16,710 nt of DNA, taken from the NCBI GenBank assembly GCA_002424845.1, contig DILD01000026.1:11049-27758 (forward strand), written 5' to 3'. Origin of the DNA: Thiobacillus denitrificans (GTDB taxonomy: Bacteria; Pseudomonadota; Gammaproteobacteria; Burkholderiales; Thiobacillaceae). Every line of letters starts with the position of its first letter. Position 1 is the first letter of the stretch. The position numbers and the translations under genes are program-made. The notes below the pieces were generated by a model. It was not told where the DNA came from and searched no databases. It saw only the letters and a list, made by a program, of their open reading frames with translations. Shown here one piece after another: positions 6,494 to 15,156 of the stretch.

Positions 6494-9313
6494 TCAGCCG
6501 GTGTTGCGCATTCCGGCGGCAATGGCGTTGATCGAACGCTTCAGCGGCGTCAGCCAGGAGTCCTGTTCGGACTCCCATACACTGTCGGTGCGATAACGCT
6601 TCAATAGCCGCACCTGGATGTGGTTGATGGGATCGATGTAGGGACGACGGCGTGAAATCGACAAAGCCACGGTCTGATTGTCTTCCATCAGGTTCTCGAT
6701 CTGGGCAACCTGCTTGACGCCTGCCACCGTCAGTGCAAATTCATCCGCAATCGCACGATAGATGGCCATGGTGCCGGGGTGATCGCACAGGCGCGCATAT
6801 TCCTCGGCAATTTCCATGTCAGCCTTGGTCAACGCCATCTGCACGTTTGACAGCAAGCCCCGGAAGAACGGCCAGTCGCGATACATCGCCTGCAGGTGAA
6901 CGAGGCCATCCTGCTGATGGTCGATAAAACCCTTCAGTGCACTGCCAATGCCGTACCAGGCGGGCAAGGTATGGCGGGACTGCGCCCACCCGAACACCCA
7001 GGGGATCGCACGAATCGATCCCAACGAACGGTCGGCCTTCTTGCGATGCGATGGCCTGCTACCGATATTGAGCGTACCGATTTCGGTAACCGGCGTGCTC
7101 TCGTAAAAATAATCGATAAAACCCGGCGTGCCGATCAGTGCCCGATAAGCCTTCTCGCCAGTCGCGGCAATGTCGCGCATCCAGTCAAGGTAGTCCTGCG
7201 GGTAACACACTTCACAATGGGCCAACGCCGTGGCACTTGCCTTGAGCAGGCCGGTCGCACCCATGCCGATTTCATAATTGGCGGTTTCCGGATTGCTGTA
7301 TTTGTAATACAGCATCTCGCCCTGCTCAGTGAACTTGATTTCGCCGTTCACGGTGCCGGGCGGCTGAGACAGGATCGCATCGTGAGTCGGACCACCACCG
7401 CGACCGACGGTGCCGCCGCGGCCATGGAACAGACGACATTCGACGCCATACTGCTGGGTCAGCGCGATGATGGAAAGCTGTGCCTGATAGAGGTTCCAGT
7501 TTGATGCCAGAATGCCGCCGTCCTTGCAGGAATCGGAATAGCCCAGCATGACTTCCTGGCGGTTGCCGTCAGCGGCCACCAGCGCGCGATACACCTTGTC
7601 GGACAGCAGTTGGTCGAGGATTGCCTGGCTGCGCTGCAGGTCATCGACCGTCTCAAACAGCGGAGCCACCTGGATGCGGCAGAACCAGTTACGCCCATTG
7701 TGCCCACACAGGCCGACCAGGCGCGCCAGCAACATGACCTCCATGACGTGCGATGCGCTATGCGTCATCGAAATCACATAGGCTCCAAATACTTCATCCC
7801 CCACTTCCGCCTGCAATTTGGCCATGCGGCGGAACACAGCAAGCGCCTCGCGCGCCTCATCGTCAAACTCGGCGTCCTTGACCTCGATCGGATCGATGTG
7901 ACCAATCCAGGCGGCCAGCCGCTGCAGACGGTCCGGCTCGCTAGCGGCCAGGTAATCGAAATCAGAATCGATCTGCTGCAGGACAGCAGCAACGGTGCGG
8001 GTATGAACGGTCGACTCCTGACGGATATCGAGTTGCAGCAAATGGAAGCCGAAGCTTTCGACCAGGCGGATCAATGCCTGCAGATCCTGCATGGCGACGA
8101 TACGGTCGCCATGACTGATCAGCGAGTCGCGCAGCAAATACAGGTCGTCGAGGAAAGCGGCGGCATTTTCGTAAGCCAGGTGCGAAGTAAAGCTCGGCAC
8201 ATCGGCCAGGCATTGATGGATATAGGACAGATTGGCATCCAGCCTCGCCAGCATGATCGCCGCCATGCGGCGGTATGGCTCACGACTGTAAATCTGCACA
8301 GCCGTACCGCAGAACACCTGCTCTCCGTATTCATTTTCGTACTCGCCCAGCCGCTCCAGGAAAGCAGGCGAAGGGGTACACCAGCCGCTGCTGTGGGTGA
8401 GCGTCTGGCGCAACTCCAGCACGCGTGCACGGTATTCCCTCAGCGCTTCCTGCATCTGGGTATGCACGGTCCATTCCGTGACCTCAGCCGTCACAAAGGG
8501 GTTGCCGTCACGGTCACCGCCAATCCATGAGCCGAAGCGGATAAAGCTCGGCACAGAGATGAGGGCATCACCCTCCGCGTTCACGCCGTAGTGCTTGCGC
8601 AAAGCCTTTTCGAAATAGTAATACGCCTTCGGCACCGCCTCGAACAGGCTCTGACGCACGTAATACAGACCATTGCGCACCTCGTCCCGCACTTCCAGCT
8701 TGGCGCTGCGCAATTCATCGGTACGCCACATCACCTGGATCTCGGCAGCCAGTTGCGCTTCCAGTTCACGCTGATCGTTCACGCCCAGAGTCGGGCTGTA
8801 CATCTGGTCGCAAATCAGAAACACCCGGCGCATGCCTTCCATCACCGCGCGGCGACGCGCTTCGGTGGGGTGGGCCGTGAAAACCGGCGCGAAATGCAGT
8901 CGGTCCAGCATCCCCTGCAGGGTGTTTACCGAAATACCCTGTGCCTTGAGATCCCCCAGAGTGCGATCGAACGAACCTTCCCACAGCGCCATGCCATGGG
9001 ACAGCAGGCGGCGGCGATTGCGGTGGGCAAAGCTCTCCTCCGCCACGTTGACCAGCATGAAATAGCTGGAGAAGGCGCGCACCACCAGTTCCACCTTGGC
9101 GGCAGGCATGGCATCGATCATTTCCATCAATTCGGTGCGGCGCCGCTGGTCTTCCTGTTGTTGCAACTCGGCAAAGCCGCGACGCAAGGTTTCCACAGCC
9201 TCGAACACATCTTCGCCGGCAAACTGCAGCAGCACCTGGCCCAGCAAGGTTCCCAGCAGTTTGACCTGCGCACGCAGGTGATCGTCAGTCAGAAGGTTTT
9301 CGGGTGCATTCAT
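6494..9313 (-). CDS. ppc: phosphoenolpyruvate carboxylase
   Basis: Ppc converts phosphoenolpyruvate and bicarbonate to oxaloacetate in the cytoplasm, refilling the TCA cycle. The product is 939 residues, close to the usual ~880-940. Catalytic signatures are intact: FTAHPTEA at 145-152 (His148), GGDRDGNP at 265-272, GYSDSCKDGG at 591-600 (Lys597) and FHGRGGTVGRGGGP at 629-642. Later come SHRKKADRSLGSIRAIPWVF and the typical C-terminal end NAIAAGMRNTG. It begins 72 bp after the purL stop, with no strong ribosome site or clear terminator in between, so read-through from purL is possible. The membrane coiled-coil gene follows after 13 bp. No frameshift or missing key residue was seen. Confidence 0.98.
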   Translation of the reverse strand: MNAPENLLTDDHLRAQVKLLGTLLGQVLLQFAGEDVFEAVETLRRGFAELQQQEDQRRRTELMEMIDAMPAAKVELVVRAFSSYFMLVNVAEESFAHRNRRRLLSHGMALWEGSFDRTLGDLKAQGISVNTLQGMLDRLHFAPVFTAHPTEARRRAVMEGMRRVFLICDQMYSPTLGVNDQRELEAQLAAEIQVMWRTDELRSAKLEVRDEVRNGLYYVRQSLFEAVPKAYYYFEKALRKHYGVNAEGDALISVPSFIRFGSWIGGDRDGNPFVTAEVTEWTVHTQMQEALREYRARVLELRQTLTHSSGWCTPSPAFLERLGEYENEYGEQVFCGTAVQIYSREPYRRMAAIMLARLDANLSYIHQCLADVPSFTSHLAYENAAAFLDDLYLLRDSLISHGDRIVAMQDLQALIRLVESFGFHLLQLDIRQESTVHTRTVAAVLQQIDSDFDYLAASEPDRLQRLAAWIGHIDPIEVKDAEFDDEAREALAVFRRMAKLQAEVGDEVFGAYVISMTHSASHVMEVMLLARLVGLCGHNGRNWFCRIQVAPLFETVDDLQRSQAILDQLLSDKVYRALVAADGNRQEVMLGYSDSCKDGGILASNWNLYQAQLSIIALTQQYGVECRLFHGRGGTVGRGGGPTHDAILSQPPGTVNGEIKFTEQGEMLYYKYSNPETANYEIGMGATGLLKASATALAHCEVCYPQDYLDWMRDIAATGEKAYRALIGTPGFIDYFYESTPVTEIGTLNIGSRPSHRKKADRSLGSIRAIPWVFGWAQSRHTLPAWYGIGSALKGFIDHQQDGLVHLQAMYRDWPFFRGLLSNVQMALTKADMEIAEEYARLCDHPGTMAIYRAIADEFALTVAGVKQVAQIENLMEDNQTVALSISRRRPYIDPINHIQVRLLKRYRTDSVWESEQDSWLTPLKRSINAIAAGMRNTG

Positions 9314-9385
9314 GGCAAAAGAATCAACCCGGCAAGCGGGCTTTCAATGCGGCAAAGCCGGCTATTTTCTCATAGACCGCGTTGA

Positions 9386-12300
9386 TCACCCAACCGCGCA
9401 CCGGGCATTGCGGAACATGCGCATCCATGGCGCCGCGCCGCGCATGCCATCCGGCCGCCACGACAGCTGCGCAGCACGGAATACCCGCTCCGGATGCGGC
9501 ATCAGGATGCTGAAACGGCCATCGACGGTCGTGAAACCTGTCAGACCGCCCGCCGACCCATTGGGGTTGGCGGGATAAGCCTCGGTCGGCGCGCCGCGGT
9601 GATCGACGTAGCGCAGCGTGGCGTACGCCTGTCCGGCGTGCGCCGGATTGCGGAATTCAACGCGCCCCTCGCCATGGGATACCGCAATCGGCATCATCGA
9701 CCCGGCCATGCCGGCAAAGAATATCGACGGCGAGGGCATCACCTCAACCTGCGCAAAACGTGCCTCGAACTGTTCCGACAGATTGCGCTCGAAACGCGGC
9801 CAGGCGTCCGCGCCCGGAATCAAGTCATGCAGCTGACTCATCATCTGGCAACCGTTGCATACGCCCAGCGCAAACGTGTTGGCCCGCTCAAAAAATGCTG
9901 CAAACTGGTCGCGTGCGCGAGGGTTGAAAAGAATCGACTTGGCCCAACCGCCGCCCGCACCCAGTACGTCGCCGTAACTGAAGCCACCACACGCGGCAAG
10001 GCCGGTGAAATCGGCAAGACTGACTCGCCCGGACAGGATATCGCTCATGTGAACGTCGACCGCAATAAAACCGGCGGCATCGAATGCGGCCGCCATCTCG
10101 ACCTGACCGTTGACTCCCTGCTCGCGCAACACTGCCACACGCGGACGTTTGCCGGTCGCGATGAAAGGTGCTGCCACGTCGTCATCGACATCGAAACTGG
10201 GTGTGCAGCGAAGGCCTGGATCGCCCGCATCGGCATGCTGGGCAAATTCCTGATCCGCACACACCGGGTTGTCTCGCAACCTTGCCATCTCATAACTGGT
10301 ACGCGCCCAGGCGCTTTGCAGATCGGTGCGCGACTCATCAAGGAACACCTGATCATTGCGCAGCAATCGCAGGTGATCGCATGAATTAGGCCGGCCGATC
10401 ACATGGAACTCACCTCGCAAGCCGGCATCCATGAAGGCCTGCATCACGGCCTGCGTGTCGCCACGCCGCACCTGCAGCACCGCGCCCGCCTCCTCGTTGA
10501 ACAGCACGCTGAAAATGCGTTGTGTGACATCGCCTATGCCCAAGCCTTCCGGTTCAGGCAAGCCATCGTCCTCGACTTCACGACGGATCTGGTCCACGCA
10601 CAGCTCATCCACGTCAATATCCAGGCCGCAGTGGCCGGCAAATGCCATTTCAGCGAGCGCAGCAAACAGGCCGCCGTCGGAACGGTCATGGTAGGCCAGC
10701 AGCTTGCCGTCAGCATTCAGCGCCTGGATCGTGCCAAAAAATGCGGCGAGCGCAGCAGGTTCTGGCGCATCCGGACAGCGATCGCCCACCTGTTTAATGG
10801 CTTGCGCGAAACTTGATGCACCAAGACGGTTCCGGCCCAGCCCCAGGTCGATCAGGATCAGATCGGTGTCACCGGCATCGGTACGCAACTGTGGCGTAAG
10901 GTGCGCAGTTGCATCAGGGCTGCTAGCAAAGGCCGAGATCACCAGGGAAATCGGCGAGGTCACCGCTTTTTTCTCGCCACCGGCCTCCCACACGGTTTTC
11001 ATGCTCATCGAATCCTTGCCGACGGGGATGGAGATACCCAATGCCTGGCAGTAATCCGAAACCGCCGCAACGGTATCGAACAGCGCGGCATCCTCGCCGG
11101 GGTGGCCCGCAGGCGCCATCCAGTTAGCCGACAATTTAACCTCTGCGAGGCCATTCACTCGTGCAGCCGCCAGGTTGGTCACTGCCTCGACAATTGCCAT
11201 GCGACCCGATGCCGGCGCGTCGATCAAGGCCAGCGGGGCTTTCTCGCCGATGGAAAAAGCCTCACCCAGCGTGGTCTGGTAGCCCGCCAGCGTGATGGCG
11301 CAGTCAGCCACCGGGATTTGCCACGGTCCGACGCACTGGTCACGCGCGGTCAGGCCGCCAACCGTGCGGTCGCCGATGGAAATCAGGAACATTTTCGACG
11401 CCACGCCAGGCATCGCCAGGACACGATAAACCGCATCCTTCAGATTGATGCCGTCAAGCGCCAGCGGCGCAGACAGGGCGGGCTGATGCACGACATCGCG
11501 CGTCATCTTCGGCGGCTTGCCCAGGATCACATCCAGGCCCACGTCCACCGGCGCATTATTGAAATGGCTGTCGGTCACCAGCAGGTGATTGTCTTCGGTT
11601 GCCTCGCCCAGCACAGCGAACGGACAACGCTCGCGTTCGCAGAGCGCACGAAACTCGTCAAGACGCTGCGGCGGGATCGCAAGCACATAGCGCTCCTGTG
11701 CCTCGTTGCACCAGATTTCACGTGGCGACATGCCACTCTCTTCGGACGGTGCGGCGCGCAACTCAAACCGGCCGCCTCGGCCACCACCGTGCACCAGTTC
11801 GGGCAGTGCATTCGAGAGACCGCCTGCCCCAACATCGTGAATCGAGAGAATGGGATTTTTCTCGCCCAGCTGCCAGCAACGGTCGATGACCTCTTGCGCA
11901 CGGCGTTCCATTTCGGGATTGCCCCGCTGCACAGAGTCGAAGTCGAGGTCAGCGGCATTGGCGCCGGTATCCATCGACGATGCAGCGCCGCCCCCCAGGC
12001 CGATCAGCATGCCGGGGCCGCCCAGCTGGATCAGCAAAGTGCCAACCGGCAGCATTTTCTTTTCCACATGATCGGCGCGGATGCTGCCGACGCCGCCCGC
12101 CAGCATGATGGGCTTGTGGTAGCCCCGCCGCTGGCCGGAAACCGTCTCTTCAAACGTACGGAAATAGCCCGCCAGATTGGGGCGGCCAAATTCGTTGTTG
12201 AACGCAGCTGCGCCGATCGGCCCCTCAAGCATGATTGCAAGGGGCGTAACGATGCGCTCGGGTTTGCCGTAGGTGCCTGCCTCCCATGGCTGTTCGTAGC

Positions 12301-13339
12301 CGGGGATATTGAGATTGGAAACCGAAAATCCACACAGGCCGGCTTTCGGTTTGGAACCGGTTCCGGTTGCACCCTCGTCGCGGATTTCACCGCCGCTGCC
12401 CGTAGCCGCACCCGGAAAAGGCGAGATTGCCGTCGGATGGTTGTGCGTTTCCACCTTCATCAGCACGTGGGTCAACTCACTGCTGTAGCCGTAGCTTCCG
12501 CCTGCGCGCGGATAGAAGCGATCGATGGTCGCCCCCTCGATCACGGAGGAGTTGTCGGAATACGCCACCACCGTACCCTCGGGATGGGCGGCATGAGTGT
12601 CGCGAATCATGCCGAACAAGGATTTCGCTTGCGCAGCGCCGTCAATCACCCAGTCGGCGTTGAATATCTTGTGGCGGCAGTGTTCGGAATTGGCCTGCGC
12701 AAACATCATCAATTCAACATCGGTGGGGTTGCGCCCGATGTGGGTGAAGTTTTCCACCAGGTAATCGAGTTCGTCGTCCGATAGCGCCAGCCCCAGACTC
12801 TTGTTGGCCGCTTCCAGCGCCAGGCGTCCGCCGCCCAGCACATCGACACGGGCCAGTTCACGCGGCGGCACATGGCGAAACAACTGTTCCGCCTCAGCCA
12901 GCGTCATCACCGCCTCAGTCATACGATCGTGCAGCAGCGGCAGCAGGCGCGCTGTCACCTCGGTAGACAGCGGCTGGCCAGATGTATCCAGCATGTGAAA
13001 CGCTACCCCGCGCTCAATACGCCGAAAGCCGGTGAGGCCGCAGTTTTTCAGAATGTCCGTCGCCTTCGACGACCACGGCGAAATGGTGCCCGGACGCGGC
13101 GTGACCAGGATCAGGGGATCTGCGGCCGTAGGCTGATCGGCCGGGGTGCCGTAATCAAGCGCCTGCTCGACCAGACGCCTGTGCGCAGCCTCGAGTTCAC
13201 GCTCCACTTCCAGGAAATGCCAGTGGCGCGCCGCCAGCGTACCCAGATTCAGGCCCAGCCGCGCGGCCTCACGGCGGATTTTTTCCAGACGAAACGGCGA
13301 CAGCGCGGCAGCGCCAGGGAGGGAAACAATGGCGGACAT
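9386..13339 (-). CDS. purL: phosphoribosylformylglycinamidine synthase, long single-chain form
   Basis: PurL uses ATP and glutamine to turn FGAR into FGAM, the fourth step of purine synthesis, in the cytoplasm. This is the ~1300-residue single-chain form of proteobacteria (1317 residues), not the split PurS/PurQ/PurL set. Visible are an N-terminal PurS-like domain, QANSEHCRHKIF (215-226), the substrate/ATP-binding KVETHNHPTAISPFPGAATG (295-314), two AIRS-like halves, and a C-terminal class I glutamine amidotransferase (about 1066-1300). The amidotransferase has nucleophile Cys1161 in GVCNGCQMM and His1282/Glu1284 in PHPER. The ATG at 13339 has no strong ribosome site. A 72-aa zinc-ribbon protein gene lies 51 bp upstream on the same strand and ppc lies downstream. 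Confidence 0.98.
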   Translation of the reverse strand: MSAIVSLPGAAALSPFRLEKIRREAARLGLNLGTLAARHWHFLEVERELEAAHRRLVEQALDYGTPADQPTAADPLILVTPRPGTISPWSSKATDILKNCGLTGFRRIERGVAFHMLDTSGQPLSTEVTARLLPLLHDRMTEAVMTLAEAEQLFRHVPPRELARVDVLGGGRLALEAANKSLGLALSDDELDYLVENFTHIGRNPTDVELMMFAQANSEHCRHKIFNADWVIDGAAQAKSLFGMIRDTHAAHPEGTVVAYSDNSSVIEGATIDRFYPRAGGSYGYSSELTHVLMKVETHNHPTAISPFPGAATGSGGEIRDEGATGTGSKPKAGLCGFSVSNLNIPGYEQPWEAGTYGKPERIVTPLAIMLEGPIGAAAFNNEFGRPNLAGYFRTFEETVSGQRRGYHKPIMLAGGVGSIRADHVEKKMLPVGTLLIQLGGPGMLIGLGGGAASSMDTGANAADLDFDSVQRGNPEMERRAQEVIDRCWQLGEKNPILSIHDVGAGGLSNALPELVHGGGRGGRFELRAAPSEESGMSPREIWCNEAQERYVLAIPPQRLDEFRALCERERCPFAVLGEATEDNHLLVTDSHFNNAPVDVGLDVILGKPPKMTRDVVHQPALSAPLALDGINLKDAVYRVLAMPGVASKMFLISIGDRTVGGLTARDQCVGPWQIPVADCAITLAGYQTTLGEAFSIGEKAPLALIDAPASGRMAIVEAVTNLAAARVNGLAEVKLSANWMAPAGHPGEDAALFDTVAAVSDYCQALGISIPVGKDSMSMKTVWEAGGEKKAVTSPISLVISAFASSPDATAHLTPQLRTDAGDTDLILIDLGLGRNRLGASSFAQAIKQVGDRCPDAPEPAALAAFFGTIQALNADGKLLAYHDRSDGGLFAALAEMAFAGHCGLDIDVDELCVDQIRREVEDDGLPEPEGLGIGDVTQRIFSVLFNEEAGAVLQVRRGDTQAVMQAFMDAGLRGEFHVIGRPNSCDHLRLLRNDQVFLDESRTDLQSAWARTSYEMARLRDNPVCADQEFAQHADAGDPGLRCTPSFDVDDDVAAPFIATGKRPRVAVLREQGVNGQVEMAAAFDAAGFIAVDVHMSDILSGRVSLADFTGLAACGGFSYGDVLGAGGGWAKSILFNPRARDQFAAFFERANTFALGVCNGCQMMSQLHDLIPGADAWPRFERNLSEQFEARFAQVEVMPSPSIFFAGMAGSMMPIAVSHGEGRVEFRNPAHAGQAYATLRYVDHRGAPTEAYPANPNGSAGGLTGFTTVDGRFSILMPHPERVFRAAQLSWRPDGMRGAAPWMRMFRNARCAVG

Positions 13340-13368
13340 GTGCGTCTTTGAAAACAGGCAAAGGCGCT

Positions 13369-13374
13369 ATTTTA
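13369..13374 (-). promoter_or_regulatory. possible -10 element for purL
   Basis: On the - strand the 51-bp gap before purL contains TAAAAT (5 of 6 matches to TATAAT), about 29 bases before the ATG. No good -35 partner is visible about 17 bases further upstream. I see no purine riboswitch or clear PurR operator in this short gap. Weak evidence only. Confidence 0.2.
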
Positions 13375-13390
13375 GCTGATCGGGGCGTGG

Positions 13391-13609
13391 CTAACCGGAC
13401 TGCCCACGGCCTGGTTCAGCCTGTTTCTGCCAGACCGCCAGGCAGTCGAGGCCGCAAAAGTGATGGACGTAATCCTGTGTATCCGCAAGACGGGCCGAAT
13501 CAGCGGGAATTTCCTTCAGGCAGACCTCGCACCTGACAACCCTGCAGCGTTCTTCATCGGCACATTGTGCTACCTTTGCACCCGCTGACGTCCGATGATG
13601 GGTATCCAT
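13391..13609 (-). CDS. 72-aa Cys4 zinc-ribbon-like protein, resembles DUF3330
   Basis: This is a short cytoplasmic-looking protein with RCEVCLKEIPADSARLAD (26-43) and then YVHHFCGLDCLAVWQKQ (47-63). The four Cys (27, 30, 52, 56) form a CX2C...CX3C metal-binding set, as in TRASH/DUF3330-type zinc ribbons; I assign the family from memory and with moderate confidence. Cys16 and Cys22 are extra. The chosen start is the ATG at 13609, because TGAGGAA lies 8 bases upstream of it; a TTG at 13624 would add five residues but swallow that ribosome site. It precedes purL by 51 bp on the same strand. No function can be assigned; a metal-binding or small adaptor role is inference. Confidence 0.7.
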   Translation of the reverse strand: MDTHHRTSAGAKVAQCADEERCRVVRCEVCLKEIPADSARLADTQDYVHHFCGLDCLAVWQKQAEPGRGQSG

Positions 13610-13624
13610 ACAGAGATTCCTCAA

Positions 13625-13742
13625 TACACCGTGATGCTCCGCAGTGTAGGCCGTGAGGCCGGACTTGCAAGCTGGGCGAATGCAGTCGTATTAAGCTTGC
13701 GCCAGGATTAAGATGCCCCCAGCGCGATCATTCTGAAATCCC
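13625..13742. promoter_or_regulatory. divergent intergenic region, possible nnrD promoter
   Basis: This 118-bp gap separates the zinc-ribbon gene (leftward) from nnrD (rightward) and must hold start signals for both. A candidate + strand promoter is TTGCAA (13665-13670) and TATTAA (13689-13694), with an 18-base spacer; each matches consensus at 4 of 6 positions. GCAAGCT (13667-13673) and AGCTTGC (13694-13700) are perfect inverted repeats flanking a 20-base interval and overlapping both elements. They could form an operator or just a hairpin. All of this is tentative. Confidence 0.25.
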
Positions 13743-15155
13743 ATGCTGATTAATCCTTTCACCCTAGTCTCGCCCCCGCTGTTCACAGCAGCCGATCTCC
13801 GGGCCATCGACCAGCAATGGGCATCCCGACACCCCGATATTTCACTCATGGAGCGGGCGGGAAATGCCGCTGCAGCGTTGGCCGGCACCCTGGCCGACGA
13901 GTCGGGCGGGCCCGTTCTGGTCCTGGCCGGTCCCGGCAACAATGGCGGCGATGCCATGGTCGTTGCACACCGGCTCTCCATGCTGGGTTTCCGTGTGGAT
14001 GTCGTCAGCCTTGCCGATCCAGTCCGGCTACCTCCGGATGCCCAGTATGCCTGGAGCACCTGGCGCGGATGCGGTGGATCCGCTTTCACGGAAATCCCGG
14101 CATCACAGCGCTACAGCCTGGCCATTGATGGCCTGTTCGGCATCGGACTGAAGCGTGACATCATGGATGAAGCCGCGCGCTGGATTGCGCAGGTCAATCG
14201 GATGAACTGCCCGAAACTGGCGCTCGATGTGCCAAGCGGTCTCGACAGCGACAGCGGCAGCCTCCGCGGCTGTGCCCTGCATGCCGACCACACTCTGACC
14301 TTTATCGGCTTGAAGCCCGGCCTCCTTACCGCCAACGGCCCCGATTACACGGGGCAATTGCACCTTGACACGCTGGACATCAGCTCCGCCTTCCTACCCG
14401 CATCAACCGGCATTGCACTGACGCAACCCGAAAGCCGCCATTGCCTGCCCGCACGTGCGCAAAACAGCCACAAGGGCATGTATGGCCATGTCGGCATCAT
14501 AGGGGGCGGCAACGGCATGGTCGGCGCCTGCCTGATCGCCGGTCGCGCCGCGCTGCGGCAGGGGGCGGGCAGCGTCACGCTGGGAGTCCTGGACGAGCGC
14601 ATCGTGGTTGATTACGGCGAGCCTCGTTTGATGTTTGCCCAACCCGAAAATCTGCTGAATGCACGTCTTGACGTGCTGGCGATAGGCCCCGGCCTGGGAC
14701 AAAGCCCGCGCGCGCATGCCCTTCTGCAGACAGCCCTCACGGCAACCTGCCCATTGGTGCTGGATGCCGATGCGCTGAATTTATTGGCCGGCGATCACGA
14801 ATTGGCCCATCTGCTCACCCGGCGAAACCATCCCACCCTGCTCACCCCGCATCCAGCTGAAGCGGCAAGAATGCTTGAAACAGGCGTGGCCGAGGTTCAG
14901 GCGGACCGTATCGAGGCCGCACGCCGCCTGAGCAGGAAAACCCATGCGCACGTCGCGCTCAAGGGCTCCGGCACGGTAATTGTCCATCCCGATGGCCACT
15001 ACGCCATCAACACCACCGGTGGCCCCTGGCTCGCTCAGGCCGGGTCCGGCGATCGCCTCACCGGCATGGTCGCAGCACTACTGGGACAGGGATTGAGCGC
15101 AGGCAATGCCCTTGAGTCCGCGGTCTGGCTTCACGGCAAAGCCGAGCCGGCCTGA
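13743..15155 (+). CDS. nnrD: bifunctional NAD(P)HX epimerase / ADP-dependent NAD(P)HX dehydratase, short C-terminus
   Basis: This enzyme repairs hydrated NAD(P)H: the N-terminal (YjeF_N) half epimerises NAD(P)HX and the C-terminal (carbohydrate-kinase-like) half dehydrates it using ADP/ATP. The product is 470 residues. The epimerase half shows LMERAGNAAA, VLAGPGNNGGDAMVVA (about 58-73), and ALDVPSGLDSDSG. The dehydratase half shows HKGMYGHVGIIGGGNGMVGA, AIGPGLG, LVLDADALNLLA, LLTPHPAEAARML and the catalytic AGSGD. Two oddities: the residue after the GSGD Asp is Arg (GSGDRLTG) where Val/Leu is usual, and the protein ends WLHGKAEPA, roughly 20-25 residues before the family's usual end. The TGA is one base from the stop of convergent galU. 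The ATG has no clear ribosome site. Confidence 0.93.
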   Translation: MLINPFTLVSPPLFTAADLRAIDQQWASRHPDISLMERAGNAAAALAGTLADESGGPVLVLAGPGNNGGDAMVVAHRLSMLGFRVDVVSLADPVRLPPDAQYAWSTWRGCGGSAFTEIPASQRYSLAIDGLFGIGLKRDIMDEAARWIAQVNRMNCPKLALDVPSGLDSDSGSLRGCALHADHTLTFIGLKPGLLTANGPDYTGQLHLDTLDISSAFLPASTGIALTQPESRHCLPARAQNSHKGMYGHVGIIGGGNGMVGACLIAGRAALRQGAGSVTLGVLDERIVVDYGEPRLMFAQPENLLNARLDVLAIGPGLGQSPRAHALLQTALTATCPLVLDADALNLLAGDHELAHLLTRRNHPTLLTPHPAEAARMLETGVAEVQADRIEAARRLSRKTHAHVALKGSGTVIVHPDGHYAINTTGGPWLAQAGSGDRLTGMVAALLGQGLSAGNALESAVWLHGKAEPA

Positions 15156-15156
15156 C

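Noticed and set aside
6481..6522. TTG start giving a 14-residue longer coiled-coil protein
   Set aside because: It would overlap ppc by 29 bp, uses a rare start codon and has no ribosome site; the ATG at 6480 is better placed.
8591..9385. A 264-codon + strand frame opposite the start of ppc (and a 306-codon one at 7610-8530)
   Set aside because: Both are shadows of ppc, whose catalytic motifs are intact in the - strand frame.
9314..9385. Small inverted repeats between purL and ppc as a terminator
   Set aside because: Stems are only 4 bp (CCCG/CGGG and CGGC/GCCG), and no strong T-run follows directly; not convincing.
10901..12784. A 627-codon open frame on the + strand opposite purL
   Set aside because: purL on the other strand has full-length family motifs and catalytic residues. 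The + strand product is rich in His/Arg/Gln, shows no recognisable domain and has the look of a mirrored frame in GC-rich DNA.
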